This document shows positions 43,919-51,677 of a stretch of 64,000 nt of DNA, one piece after another. Positions within the stretch are counted from its first letter, which is position 1. Every line of letters starts with the position of its first letter. This DNA comes from an uncultured Eubacteriales bacterium (GTDB lineage Bacteria > Bacillota > Clostridia > Oscillospirales > CAG-272): NCBI GenBank assembly GCA_934462825.1, contig CAKSIP010000001.1, positions 151,246-215,245 of the forward strand, read 5' to 3'. The translations under genes and the position numbers were made by a program. The notes beneath the pieces are model-generated. The model searched no databases. It had not been told where the DNA came from and saw only the letters and a program-made list of their open reading frames with translations.

Positions 43919-45610
43919 ATGATTACGCAAAGCATAATGACCGAAACCGGCATCAACGGCGTACAGTTCCGCCAAATGGTAATCAACGCCGGCGCCTCTA
44001 TCAAAAACAATCTGCAAACGATCAACGACCTGAATGTTTTTCCCGTCCCTGACGGGGACACCGGATCAAATATGTCCATGACGATTTGCAGTGCCGTCAA
44101 TGACCTGATGACCTCCGACATCGACACGGTGGGGGATGCAGCGGCTCTGACCGCCTCCGCCATGCTGCGCGGTGCAAGAGGAAACTCCGGCGTAATTCTC
44201 AGCCTGCTGTTCCGCGGTATCTCCAAGGCGTTGCGCGGAGTAACCGTTTGCGACGGCATGCAGTGGGCCAACGCGCTCAAGGCCGGCGTTGACGCCGCCT
44301 ACAGCGCGGTTTCCTGTCCCGCCGAAGGAACGATCCTCACCGTTGCCCGGATGGCCGCCGAAAATGCGCTGAAAGCGTCCGAAGAAATTAACAGTTTTGA
44401 ATACGTGATGGACGCCGCCTATGAAGCCTCTGCGCAAGCTTTGGCCGAAACCGTCAACCAAAACCCCGTTCTCCGCAAGGCCGGCGTGGTCGATGCCGGC
44501 GGTATGGGTTGGATGCTGACGCTGCAGGCCATGCTGGATGCTCTGCACGGCAACGTGCAGGAAGGCGCGCTGGACGGCGCCGACAATGCAGAGGAAATGC
44601 TCCGCTCGCCGGAATCCGGCGCGGATTTCTCCGACTTCGACACAGAAAACATTGTGTTCACTTACTGCACCGAATTTATTGTCAATCGCAAGGACGACCG
44701 GGATCCCGCACCGCTGAAGAATTTTCTTTCCGAGCTTGGCGACAGTCTTGTTTTCGTAGCCGACGAGGAAATCATCAAGGTGCACGTTCACACCAACGAA
44801 CCGGGCACCGCCATGCAAAAGGCTTTGGAATACGGCGATTTTATCTCTGTTAAAGTGGAAAACATGAAGCGGCAGCACACCTCCAAGCTGACCGAAAAGC
44901 CGACAGCCTCCCCTTCCGCTTCCGCTTCAAAAAAAGAAGCCCCCCGTTATAAAGAAACCTACGCAACGGTTGCCGTATGCCCCGGAGACGGAATTGCCGA
45001 GGTTTTCCAATCGCTCGGCACCGCCGAAACGATTTCCGGCGGACAAACGATGAACCCCTCCACCGATGACATTCTCAAAGCCATCGAGGCCGCATCGGCC
45101 GAAACCGTCTTTGTTCTGCCCAACAACAAGAACATTATCATGGCGGCCGAGCAGGCGGCAAAGCTCTCCAAGTGCCGCGTTGTCGTCATTCCCACAAAGT
45201 CCGTTCCGGAGGGCGTGGCCGCCATGCAGCGGTTTGACGTCAATCTGAGTGCGGAAGAAATTGCCGAGGGGATGAAAGAAGGCGCCGCTTCGGCGGACAC
45301 CATGTCTGTCACCTATGCCGCACGCGATTCGGAATTTGACGGATTGCACATTGCTTGCGGCGACTACCTGGCTCTGTACGACGGCAAGCTGTCGGGCAGC
45401 GGAAGCGACCTTGCCGCTTTGCTTGCCACCCTGGCGAAGAAAGCCAAAACCAAAGGCAAGGAAATGATCACGATCTACTATGGCGACGAGGTCACCGAGG
45501 AGGACGCGGAGGAAGCCGCGGCGGTTTTCATCCGAACCTTCGGCGATGAAAACGTGGTGCTGGTTCCCGGCGGGCAGCCCGTTTACTATTATATTATTTC
45601 CGCCGAATAA
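43919..45610 (+). CDS. fakA: Fatty-acid kinase catalytic subunit FakA (DAK2/DegV-associated)
   Basis: FakA phosphorylates fatty acids bound to FakB/DegV partners. The DAK2 domain has the metal/ATP-binding block FPVPDGDTGSNMSMT near residue 43 and RGARGNSGVILSLLFRG near 91. The middle and C-terminal YloV domains follow, including VHVHTNEPGTAMQKAL near 290 and the FVLPNNKNIIMAAEQAA block near 400. The length is 563 residues from the ATG at 43919, where family homology begins and AAAGG lies about 14 bp upstream. An ATG 24 bp earlier with GGGAAG is an alternative. It is co-directional with degV. Confidence 0.93.
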   Translation: MITQSIMTETGINGVQFRQMVINAGASIKNNLQTINDLNVFPVPDGDTGSNMSMTICSAVNDLMTSDIDTVGDAAALTASAMLRGARGNSGVILSLLFRGISKALRGVTVCDGMQWANALKAGVDAAYSAVSCPAEGTILTVARMAAENALKASEEINSFEYVMDAAYEASAQALAETVNQNPVLRKAGVVDAGGMGWMLTLQAMLDALHGNVQEGALDGADNAEEMLRSPESGADFSDFDTENIVFTYCTEFIVNRKDDRDPAPLKNFLSELGDSLVFVADEEIIKVHVHTNEPGTAMQKALEYGDFISVKVENMKRQHTSKLTEKPTASPSASASKKEAPRYKETYATVAVCPGDGIAEVFQSLGTAETISGGQTMNPSTDDILKAIEAASAETVFVLPNNKNIIMAAEQAAKLSKCRVVVIPTKSVPEGVAAMQRFDVNLSAEEIAEGMKEGAASADTMSVTYAARDSEFDGLHIACGDYLALYDGKLSGSGSDLAALLATLAKKAKTKGKEMITIYYGDEVTEEDAEEAAAVFIRTFGDENVVLVPGGQPVYYYIISAE

Positions 45611-45629
45611 GGCGGCGAGCCTTTTCAAC

Positions 45630-45665
45630 GGGGCTGTTAAAAAACTTGATGTTTTTAACAGCCCC
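45630..45665. terminator. Palindromic terminator after fakA, GGGGCTGTTAAAAA family
   Basis: A perfect 14-bp stem surrounds an 8-nt loop, 20 bp after the stop codon. It shares its arm sequence with the hairpin at 1519. Confidence 0.85.
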
Positions 45666-45700
45666 TCAAAAATGCCGGTCGGGATCCCGGCATTTTTGAG
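45665..45700. terminator. Second hairpin abutting the first
   Basis: CTCAAAAATGCCGG pairs perfectly with CCGGCATTTTTGAG (14 bp, 8-nt loop). It shares its first base with the previous hairpin's last base. Confidence 0.75.
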
Positions 45701-45793
45701 CGATTCTTGGTCGTTTTTGCCTTTCATATCTTGTTTTTTTGATTTTCTTTCGTGGCAAAACGGCGGCGATTTGCCGCCGAGACCAACGTCGCC

Positions 45794-45832
45794 GGAGTGT
45801 TAAAAAACTCATCCTGAGTTTTTTAACACTCC
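45794..45832. terminator. Palindromic hairpin, TGTTAAAAAACTCA family
   Basis: This perfect 18-bp stem with a 3-nt loop is followed by CTTTTTCC. Apart from compensating changes at the base of the stem it is the same hairpin as at 30109. Confidence 0.8.
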
Positions 45833-45852
45833 CTTTTTCCGACAATCGCCCA

Positions 45853-45891
45853 ACGTGGCTGTTAAAAACATCGAGTTTTTAGCAGCCACGT
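45853..45891. terminator. Palindromic hairpin, GTGGCTGTTAAAAA family
   Basis: A 16-bp stem with one G-T pair surrounds a 7-nt loop and is followed by TTTT. It is the fourth hairpin within 262 bp. Confidence 0.75.
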
Positions 45892-45972
45892 TTTCTTGCG
45901 TTTCTTGTGTTTCTTCGTTTCTTCATAACCATGGGCTTGTGAAAAAAATATGTCAAAAAGAACACAAAAGTA

Positions 45973-46001
45973 TTGCATTTGTTTCTAAATTGTGTTATAC
46001 T
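45973..46001 (+). promoter_or_regulatory. Promoter of the LRR lipoprotein gene
   Basis: TTGCAT (45973-45978) and TATACT (45996-46001) have a 17-bp spacer, 31 bp before the ATG. Confidence 0.75.
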
Positions 46002-46032
46002 TATTAAAATAACAACATTTGTGAGGTGCATT

Positions 46033-47628
46033 ATGAAAAAACTCTCTTTATGGATCCTGATTCTTGTGCTGGTGCTGACGGTGCCGGCGCTTTCGTCCTG
46101 TGGCAAAGGTTCGGCTGGGCTGGATTATATCGTCAACGAGGACGGCAAGACCTGCTCCGTTTCGGGACTTGGAAGCTGTACCGACACGGACATTGTAATC
46201 CCCAAGAAAAATCCCGATGGCTATCGCGTTACGGCGATAGGGGATTCTGCGTTCCTCGGCTGCAGCAACTTGACCTCCGTTACGTTCTCCAACAGTGTAA
46301 CGAGCATTGGCGATTGGGCATTCCAAAATTGTAGCGGATTGACCTCCATTACGATTCCGAACAGTGTAACAAGCATTGGCGATAATGCGTTCTCCGATTG
46401 TAGCGGGTTGACCTCCATCACGATTCCAAAAAGTGTAACAAGCATTGGCAGAGGTGCGTTCTCCGATTGTAGCGGGTTGACCTCCATCACGATTCCAAAA
46501 AGTGTAACAAGTATTGGCGAGTATGCGTTCTCCGGTTGTAGTGGATTGACACGTATCACAGTGAGGAAAGGAAACCCCGTCTACCGCAGCCAAGACAACT
46601 GCCTTATCGACCCCCAAAACAAAACATTGATTTTGGGGTGCAAGACAAGTATTATTCCGGCCGACGGTAGCGTAACAAGCATTGGCGCAATGGCATTCTC
46701 CCATTGCAGCGGTTTGACCTCCATCACGATTCCAAACAGTGTAACAAGTATTGGCAATTGGGCGTTCTTCGATTGTAGCGGGTTGACCTCCATCACGATT
46801 CCCGACAGTGTGACGAGCATTGGCGATTGGGCGTTCTCCGGCTGTAGCGGGTTGACCTCCATCACGATTCCAAACAGTGTAACAAGCATTTGTGATAATG
46901 CGTTCTTCAATTGTAGCGGGTTGACCTCGATTACGATTCCCGACAGTGTAACGAGTATTGGAGAGGGTGCGTTTGAATTTTGCAGCGGGTTAACCTCCGT
47001 CACGATTCCAAACAGTGTAACAAGTATTGGCAAGTGGGCGTTCTCCGGTTGCAGCGGATTGACACGTATCACAGTAAGTAACGGAAACACCGTCTACCAC
47101 AGCCAAGACAACTGCCTTATCGACACCCAAAACAAAGTCTTGGTTTTGGGTTGCAAGGCAAGCATTATTCCAACTGACGGTAGCGTAACAAGCATTGGGA
47201 ATGATGCGTTCTCCCGTTGCAAAGGTTTGACCTCGATCCCGATTCCCGACAGTGTAACGAGTATTGGCGATGGGGCGTTCGCCCATTGCAGCGGTTTGAC
47301 CTCCATCACGATTCCGAACAGTGTAACGAGCATTGGCAAGGAGACGTTCTTCTGTTGCAGCGGTTTGACCTCGATTACGATTCCCGACAGTGTAACGAGC
47401 ATTGGCGAATATGCGTTCTACGAGTGTAGTAGTTTAACCTCCATCACGATTCCAAACAGTGTAACGAGCATTGGCGAAAGGGCGTTTTCCTATTGTAGCA
47501 GTTTAATCTCGATTACCTTTAACGGCACCAAAGAGCAGTGGTGGAATGCGATAGAAAAAGGTGAGATGTGGAACTACTCCACCAGCGATTACACGATTCA
47601 CTGCAGCGACGGTGATATTGCAAAATAA
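46033..47628 (+). CDS. BspA-like leucine-rich-repeat lipoprotein (LRR_5)
   Basis: This is a surface lipoprotein of 531 residues. The signal peptide ends in a lipobox ALSSCGKG (Cys near residue 22). After a short head domain come 16 LRR_5 units of 23 residues, consensus SVTSIGxxAFxxCSGLTSITIP. They are interrupted twice by a 34-residue island with the core SQDNCLIDPQNK. Two of the repeat blocks form a 171-residue super-repeat. The last unit leads into a WWNAI-containing cap. Such proteins mediate adhesion to host matrix or other bacteria in other species; the ligand here is unknown. GAGGTG precedes the ATG, and a clear promoter and flanking hairpins make it a single-gene unit. Confidence 0.9.
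   Translation: MKKLSLWILILVLVLTVPALSSCGKGSAGLDYIVNEDGKTCSVSGLGSCTDTDIVIPKKNPDGYRVTAIGDSAFLGCSNLTSVTFSNSVTSIGDWAFQNCSGLTSITIPNSVTSIGDNAFSDCSGLTSITIPKSVTSIGRGAFSDCSGLTSITIPKSVTSIGEYAFSGCSGLTRITVRKGNPVYRSQDNCLIDPQNKTLILGCKTSIIPADGSVTSIGAMAFSHCSGLTSITIPNSVTSIGNWAFFDCSGLTSITIPDSVTSIGDWAFSGCSGLTSITIPNSVTSICDNAFFNCSGLTSITIPDSVTSIGEGAFEFCSGLTSVTIPNSVTSIGKWAFSGCSGLTRITVSNGNTVYHSQDNCLIDTQNKVLVLGCKASIIPTDGSVTSIGNDAFSRCKGLTSIPIPDSVTSIGDGAFAHCSGLTSITIPNSVTSIGKETFFCCSGLTSITIPDSVTSIGEYAFYECSSLTSITIPNSVTSIGERAFSYCSSLISITFNGTKEQWWNAIEKGEMWNYSTSDYTIHCSDGDIAK
46263..47510 (+). repeat. 69-bp coding repeats of the LRR gene
   Basis: About sixteen 69-bp units share near-identical stretches such as CCATCACGATTCC and AGTGTAACAAGCATTGGC. 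A larger 513-bp period is visible, with CACGTATCACAGT at about 46549 and again at about 47062. High DNA identity between units points to recent duplication or gene conversion. Confidence 0.9.
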
Positions 47629-47676
47629 AAACAAAATTCTCGCGCAACATAATACATATATACATATAGCATAAAA

Positions 47677-47697
47677 GCGGGGGCACAATGCCCCCGC
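47677..47697. terminator. Hairpin between convergent genes
   Basis: GCGGGGGCA pairs with TGCCCCCGC around a 3-nt loop, 49 bp after the LRR gene. Confidence 0.6.
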
Positions 47698-47706
47698 AAA
47701 CCACAA

Positions 47707-47740
47707 ACAAAGCCTATCGCCGGCCGGCGATAGGCTTTGT
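47707..47740. terminator. 34-bp perfect palindrome, bidirectional terminator
   Basis: ACAAAGCCTATCGCCGG is followed directly by its exact complement (17 bp per arm), then CTTTG. It lies between the convergent LRR and zinc-ribbon genes. Confidence 0.75.
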
Positions 47741-47813
47741 CTTTGTAAACGTGAAAACAGGGCAGGCGTCTATGGGATTGGAACCGATTTAACAATTTCA
47801 CCCCGAAAAATAT

Positions 47814-48707
47814 TTATTTTACGGAGTACTCGCTTTCTTTCGGGAATGAAATCGCTTGGCCTTTGCCTGCTTCGTCGAAAGAAGCGTAGTAAAACTCTTT
47901 TGAGCTCTTGAAGTACAATTTGCTTTCGTCGTAGTTGCAGTAAACGGTGGTCAAAGAGGAATAGAGAACGTCCGTAATCACATTGGTTTCATCGCTTATG
48001 CTTGCGCGAGAGGAAAAAATATCCGTTTTGAAAGAATAGTCGGGCAGATAGGATTCAAGCGTCGCTTTCAGATCGGAGTAGCCTTCACTTGTGGCATGGT
48101 AAGCGAACTTTTCGTCGCCGTTTTCGTAGATTACGTTGTCTTTGATGACATAAGTCTTGTTTGCATATTCGCTGTAGTCTTTATCAAACTTTAAAGAGTA
48201 CAAAGTCGTGTTTGCTACGGTGTATTTAGTAATCTCGACCTTTCCGTTTTCGCCGTAATAATACATGGTATAGTCGTTTGCGGAAAAGCACTTTTTGATA
48301 GCGGTGGCTACTGCTTCGCAACTGTCGGTATATTCTTTTTTTCGTTCATCTTTTTCAAACTGTTCAAGCTTTTTGTCAAAACTTTTTTTCAACAGGTCGG
48401 AGTTTCCGAAAACCGCATTGTTCAAAAAGTAACCTGCGGCAAGAACTATGCCGGTTATCAAAAGTATCGCAATGACGGCAATCGCCAAAAACTTAAAGAC
48501 TTTGCCGGCCTTTTTAATTGCTACAGCGTTTTCTTCGTGCTGACATTTTCCGCACAAACGGTCATGGACGATCGCAAAACCGTCGGAGTCGACCCGAATC
48601 GTCGAGTCCAGAACGCTTTCGTAGCGACCATTCCATTCTGTTTCCAGAAGTTCGCCGCAGCAAGCGCAGTAATGTTTGATTTTACCTGTATATACGTATT
48701 TCGCCAT
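47814..48707 (-). CDS. Zinc-ribbon, single-pass membrane protein of unknown function
   Basis: I do not recognise this family. The 297-residue product begins with a probable zinc ribbon (CACCGELLE near residue 14 and CGKCQHEE near 53, giving two CXXC pairs). A membrane helix follows at about 72-95 (FLAIAVIAILLITGIVLAAG). The rest, about 195 residues, is predicted outside and contains a repeated beta pattern rich in Tyr and Lys. The layout, with zinc ribbon inside and an exported domain, resembles several sensor-like Firmicute proteins, but no role can be assigned. The gene has its own consensus promoter, and AAGGATGGAAAG precedes the ATG. Confidence 0.75.
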   Translation of the reverse strand: MAKYVYTGKIKHYCACCGELLETEWNGRYESVLDSTIRVDSDGFAIVHDRLCGKCQHEENAVAIKKAGKVFKFLAIAVIAILLITGIVLAAGYFLNNAVFGNSDLLKKSFDKKLEQFEKDERKKEYTDSCEAVATAIKKCFSANDYTMYYYGENGKVEITKYTVANTTLYSLKFDKDYSEYANKTYVIKDNVIYENGDEKFAYHATSEGYSDLKATLESYLPDYSFKTDIFSSRASISDETNVITDVLYSSLTTVYCNYDESKLYFKSSKEFYYASFDEAGKGQAISFPKESEYSVK

Positions 48708-48741
48708 AAACTTTCCATCCTTCGTCTGTAATGTTATAATA

Positions 48742-48770
48742 ATTATGACACACTTTGTTTATTTTGTCAA
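48742..48770 (-). promoter_or_regulatory. Promoter of the zinc-ribbon membrane protein gene
   Basis: On the minus strand TTGACA (48765-48770) and CATAAT (48742-48747) have a 17-bp spacer. Confidence 0.75.
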
Positions 48771-48882
48771 GTAACAAGTCGGAAGTCGGGCGTCAAACAC
48801 AATTGGACGTAGGTCGTACGGTTATTTCTACCCGCCGCGATTAGGGAAACGCATATATCCCGTCCGGCCAGACGGCTTTCAT

Positions 48883-48901
48883 TGCCTACTCCGACAGGAT
48901 T
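48883..48901 (-). other. Possible 3' tRNA fragment
   Basis: On the minus strand AATCCTGTCGGAGTAGGCA closely matches the T-loop/acceptor end of the tRNA-Arg 100 bp away (AATCCTGTCGGGTAGGC), with one inserted base. No complete cloverleaf can be formed around it. Confidence 0.35.
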
Positions 48902-48961
48902 CTCACATCGGCGAAGCAGTTCGCGGTGCGAACACTTCGAGGTTCTCCCCCATCGGGATAG

Positions 48962-48998
48962 AAAAACGAGGCACAGGCAAAAGCCTGTACCTCGTTTT
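48962..48998 (-). terminator. Terminator of tRNA-Arg(CCG)
   Basis: AACGAGGTACAGGC pairs with GCCTGTGCCTCGTT (14 bp, one G-T), followed by a T-run. It directly follows the tRNA 3' end. Confidence 0.85.
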
Positions 48999-49075
48999 TG
49001 GCCTACCCGACAGGATTTGAACCTGCGACCTATGGAGTCGGAGTCCATCGCTCTATCCAGCTGGGCTACGGGTAG
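48999..49075 (-). tRNA. tRNA-Arg (anticodon CCG)
   Basis: This is a 77-nt cloverleaf. The acceptor CTACCCG pairs with CGGGTAG, and the discriminator G is followed by an encoded CCA. The anticodon loop CTCCGAC gives CCG, reading CGG codons. The T-arm contains GGTTCAAATCC. A promoter with TAGAAT lies upstream and a terminator follows. Confidence 0.93.
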
Positions 49076-49125
49076 ATTTTCGGATCGTTTCCGAAAAAAG
49101 AGCCCCCTTTTCGGACAACGCATTT

Positions 49126-49154
49126 ATTCTATCACATTTTGCGCAAAAAGTAAA
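49126..49154 (-). promoter_or_regulatory. Promoter of tRNA-Arg(CCG)
   Basis: On the minus strand TTTACT (49149-49154) and TAGAAT (49126-49131) have a 17-bp spacer, about 45 bp before the mature tRNA. Confidence 0.6.
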
Positions 49155-49281
49155 GTACTTTCGGCAGATTTTTTTCATCGGAAAAAGGTAGGCCCCGTGC
49201 GCCCTCAAAAGCCCCAGGCACCAAAGGAAAAGCCACAGCCCCCCCTTCCCCGCGGCCGCTCGCCTTGCACGGTTTTTCGGC

Positions 49282-50145
49282 CTATTTCCGCGCAAGCAGC
49301 TGTATCATCAGGCCAATGACAAACAAATGGAGCGGATAATACAGGTAAAACAGCCACTTCATGATACGGTTGCCCCGCACGCTCCGGCCGCGGCTTCCGT
49401 TGTACAAATGCAAAAACGGCACGGCAAGCAAAACCCCGAATTGAAGCAGGCCGTAGACCACATCCATGGCAACGCAATACACCAGCACATAAAACGACAC
49501 GAAAAACAAGCTCCAGCCAAGCTGTTTTTTCGGCTCGCCCCGATTGGTGCCTATCGCAAAAATGCAAAGCGCGGCAATGCAACTCCAATCGCTGGGGAAC
49601 GTAACGATGCACACAAGCGCCGTCAGCAGACTTTTGGCAAGCGGCGACAGGCGCTCGGAGGCGTCAATGCGAAGCAAAAGCAAGCCGCCGAGCAGCGACC
49701 AGATCACGCTGGTCTGATTCAAAAAACTACCGTAATAAAACGGAATGAAGCTGAACGCATCCACATACTGATAGGAGCCGAAAATATACGCAAAGTGAGA
49801 AATTACCGCCATCACGGCCAGCCGCGCCGTGTATTTGTTGACATTGCGGGTGTAGTGAAAGCCCTCCGCAATAAAATAACACATGATCGGGCAGGTAATC
49901 CGGCCGATCAAATGCAGCAGCAGAGGAAGCGGTTGCCGCGGATAACCGGGAAACAGCGCCCACGCCAAATGATCCGCCGTCATGGCCAAAATGGCGATCA
50001 GCTTGAGAGCGTTGGCGTTCAAGCCGGCCTTGGGGCGGCGGATCGTCGTCAGCAAGTCGGCGGCCGAGGCCGTTTTCCGGCCGGCTCTGTCTGTATTTTC
50101 TGTTTTTTCGCAGGATGGCTTATCTTTCCGACTTGTTTCCTTCAT
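49282..50145 (-). CDS. TraX family membrane protein
   Basis: TraX-like proteins are multi-pass membrane proteins; F-plasmid TraX acetylates pilin, and chromosomal Firmicute members are of unknown role. The 287-residue protein has the diagnostic start LNANALKLIAILAMTADHLA (about residue 42) with the conserved Asp-His. A second motif RITCPIMCYFIAEGF follows near 79, and about eight helices are visible. I choose the ATG at 50145 because GGGAG lies eight bases upstream. The resulting N-terminal tail of about 40 residues is basic and cytoplasmic. It is a single-gene unit with its own promoter, between two tRNA-Arg genes. This is not evidence of a conjugative plasmid. Confidence 0.87.
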   Translation of the reverse strand: MKETSRKDKPSCEKTENTDRAGRKTASAADLLTTIRRPKAGLNANALKLIAILAMTADHLAWALFPGYPRQPLPLLLHLIGRITCPIMCYFIAEGFHYTRNVNKYTARLAVMAVISHFAYIFGSYQYVDAFSFIPFYYGSFLNQTSVIWSLLGGLLLLRIDASERLSPLAKSLLTALVCIVTFPSDWSCIAALCIFAIGTNRGEPKKQLGWSLFFVSFYVLVYCVAMDVVYGLLQFGVLLAVPFLHLYNGSRGRSVRGNRIMKWLFYLYYPLHLFVIGLMIQLLARK

Positions 50146-50245
50146 GGATCCGGCTCCCTTCCCATGGAGCTTCATCGCTTTTGGCTTTGAAGCGTTCCTG
50201 TTTTGATGCTTGATGCTTGATGCTTTGGTCAATCGGATTGCCTTC

Positions 50246-50274
50246 AGTATATCACAAAATTCCCCGGAAATCAA
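50246..50274 (-). promoter_or_regulatory. Promoter of the traX-like gene
   Basis: On the minus strand TTGATT (50269-50274) and TATACT (50246-50251) have a 17-bp spacer. The remaining sequence to 50510 shows no gene I can support. Confidence 0.7.
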
Positions 50275-50511
50275 GTCGCTTCCCTTACGTCTTTGCAGTG
50301 GTCTTTCCTCGGATGCGCGATGCGCCCCCGATCCTACCATGGGCCTCCGCTTTGCCTCCTCGCGCCGCGCCGTACTTTTGGCACAGGGGGGTTACGTGCG
50401 TTGCGTTTTTGAGAAAACCTCCGGGCAATGATTGCGATTTTGGAATTGCCCCGGCAACGGTTTTAGCCGGAAAGCACCGAAAAAAGGGCGAAAATTTCCC
50501 GGAAAACGAAA

Positions 50512-50546
50512 AAGACGGTCTGCAAGAAAAACTTACAGACCATCTT
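50512..50546 (-). terminator. Terminator of tRNA-Arg(ACG)
   Basis: AAGATGGTCTGTAAG pairs with CTTGCAGACCGTCTT (15 bp, two G-T), followed by TTTTT on the minus strand. Confidence 0.85.
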
Positions 50547-50547
50547 A

Positions 50548-50623
50548 TGGCGCGCCCTAGAGGATTCGAACCTCCGACCTACCGGTTCGTAGCCGGGCAC
50601 TCTATCCGCTGAGCTAAGGGCGC
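50548..50623 (-). tRNA. tRNA-Arg (anticodon ACG)
   Basis: This is a 76-nt cloverleaf. The acceptor GCGCCCT pairs with AGGGCGC, the discriminator is G and CCA is encoded. The anticodon loop CTACGAA gives ACG, read as inosine for CGU/CGC/CGA. The outermost pair of the anticodon stem is a C-U mismatch. Confidence 0.93.
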
Positions 50624-50639
50624 TTTTGGGTACTTGAAT

Positions 50640-50668
50640 ATCATACCACGCATCTTCCCTTTTGTCAA
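50640..50668 (-). promoter_or_regulatory. Promoter of tRNA-Arg(ACG)
   Basis: On the minus strand TTGACA (50663-50668) and TATGAT (50640-50645) have a 17-bp spacer. Confidence 0.8.
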
Positions 50669-50803
50669 GAGATTTTTGATGTTTTTTTTATTTTTCCGAT
50701 GTTTTTTTACAGCGGGCGGAAATGGGGAAAAATCTGCGGCATCGACCGTCGTTGCAATCTGCAAAAATTTCATGGGAAAATCCCGAAAATGTTGCAATAG
50801 CTC

Positions 50804-50831
50804 TTGACAAACGCGAAAAAAATGATATAAT
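50804..50831 (+). promoter_or_regulatory. Promoter of tRNA-Gln
   Basis: Perfect TTGACA (50804-50809) and perfect TATAAT (50826-50831) have a 16-bp spacer, 18 bp before the tRNA. Confidence 0.88.
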
Positions 50832-50849
50832 ATACGATGTTACGAATAT

Positions 50850-50925
50850 TGCGGCATCGCCAAGCGGTAAGGCAACGGACTCTGACTCCGTCATTACCTA
50901 GGTTCGAATCCTAGTGCCGCAGCCA
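50850..50925 (+). tRNA. tRNA-Gln (anticodon CTG)
   Basis: This is a 76-nt cloverleaf. The acceptor TGCGGCA pairs with TGCCGCA, the discriminator is G and CCA is encoded. The anticodon loop CTCTGAC gives CTG, reading CAG. The T-arm holds GGTTCGAATCC. The U1-A72 pair is typical of tRNA-Gln. Confidence 0.93.
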
Positions 50926-50957
50926 AAAAAAGAGCACCCCTTTGGGTGCTCTTTTTT
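50926..50957 (+). terminator. Terminator of tRNA-Gln
   Basis: AAAAAAGAGCACCC pairs with GGGTGCTCTTTTTT around a 4-nt loop, immediately after CCA. Confidence 0.9.
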
Positions 50958-51140
50958 GATCATAGATGGGGATGAAAGACAGAGGGCCGCCTTGGGTGAA
51001 GACGCGCAATCAACGTGTTCGCTCATTTCCCTACCGCCAATGCCCTCGGCTCTTATGAATCTTTTTCATTTTTGAAGTTCGAAATTTTAAGATTTTCGTT
51101 GTTTAATAGGTGAAGAAAGGAAGAAAGGGGGAGGCTTCTT

Positions 51141-51677
51141 TTGAAAGACTATGGTTATAGCAATTATCAATTGTTTCTTTCCGGAAACGCCCTCGCATTT
51201 GAAAATATTGTAAAGCATTACCGAAACAGCTTGATTCTCTTTATTCAACAATACGGAATGTCGTATGAATCAGCCGAAGACATTTCACAAGAAGTATTTG
51301 TCAAATTATATATTAAGAAGCCTCATTATACACCGAAAGCGTCGTTTAAAACATGGCTTTACACCATTGCAAAGCGAGAGGCTCTTAATCATATAAAAAA
51401 GCAAAAACCTTGTTTCAACCCGGACGATGGCTATGCAATGCGAATGGATTTCGATTATTTATCGGAAATGATTGACAATCAGGAAAAGGAAACCTTATAC
51501 AGAGCGCTATCTCAAATCAATGAGAATTATCGCAAAGTGCTGTATCTTCGATATTTTGATAACTTATCGACGAAAGAAATCGCAGCCTTGCTGAAATGCT
51601 CCCCCAAAAAAGTATCCGATATGCTTTACAATGGAAAACTAAGACTTTCTTCCCTATTAAATACGGAGGTGCCTTAG
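51141..51677 (+). CDS. ECF-type RNA polymerase sigma factor
   Basis: This is a 178-residue sigma-70 family protein with region 2 at about 20-90 (YGMSYESAEDISQEVFVKLY and FKTWLYTIAKREALNHIKKQ). Region 4 spans about 115-170 (YRKVLYLRYFDNLSTKEIAA and LLKCSPKKVSDMLYNGKLRL). The start is a TTG at 51141 with a very strong GGGGGAGG six bases upstream; the next ATG lies too far inside region 2. The gene is followed without any gap by a membrane protein gene that is probably its regulator. The regulon is not visible. Confidence 0.9.
   Translation: MKDYGYSNYQLFLSGNALAFENIVKHYRNSLILFIQQYGMSYESAEDISQEVFVKLYIKKPHYTPKASFKTWLYTIAKREALNHIKKQKPCFNPDDGYAMRMDFDYLSEMIDNQEKETLYRALSQINENYRKVLYLRYFDNLSTKEIAALLKCSPKKVSDMLYNGKLRLSSLLNTEVP

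Noticed and set aside
48767..49123. Open frame of 118 codons on the minus strand
   Set aside because: It runs through tRNA-Arg(CCG) and its terminator; the VAQLDRA-like part is a translated tRNA, not a protein.
49282..50145. TraX-like gene as a sign of a conjugative element
   Set aside because: Chromosomal TraX-like proteins are common in Firmicutes, and no relaxase, integrase or type IV secretion gene is present nearby.
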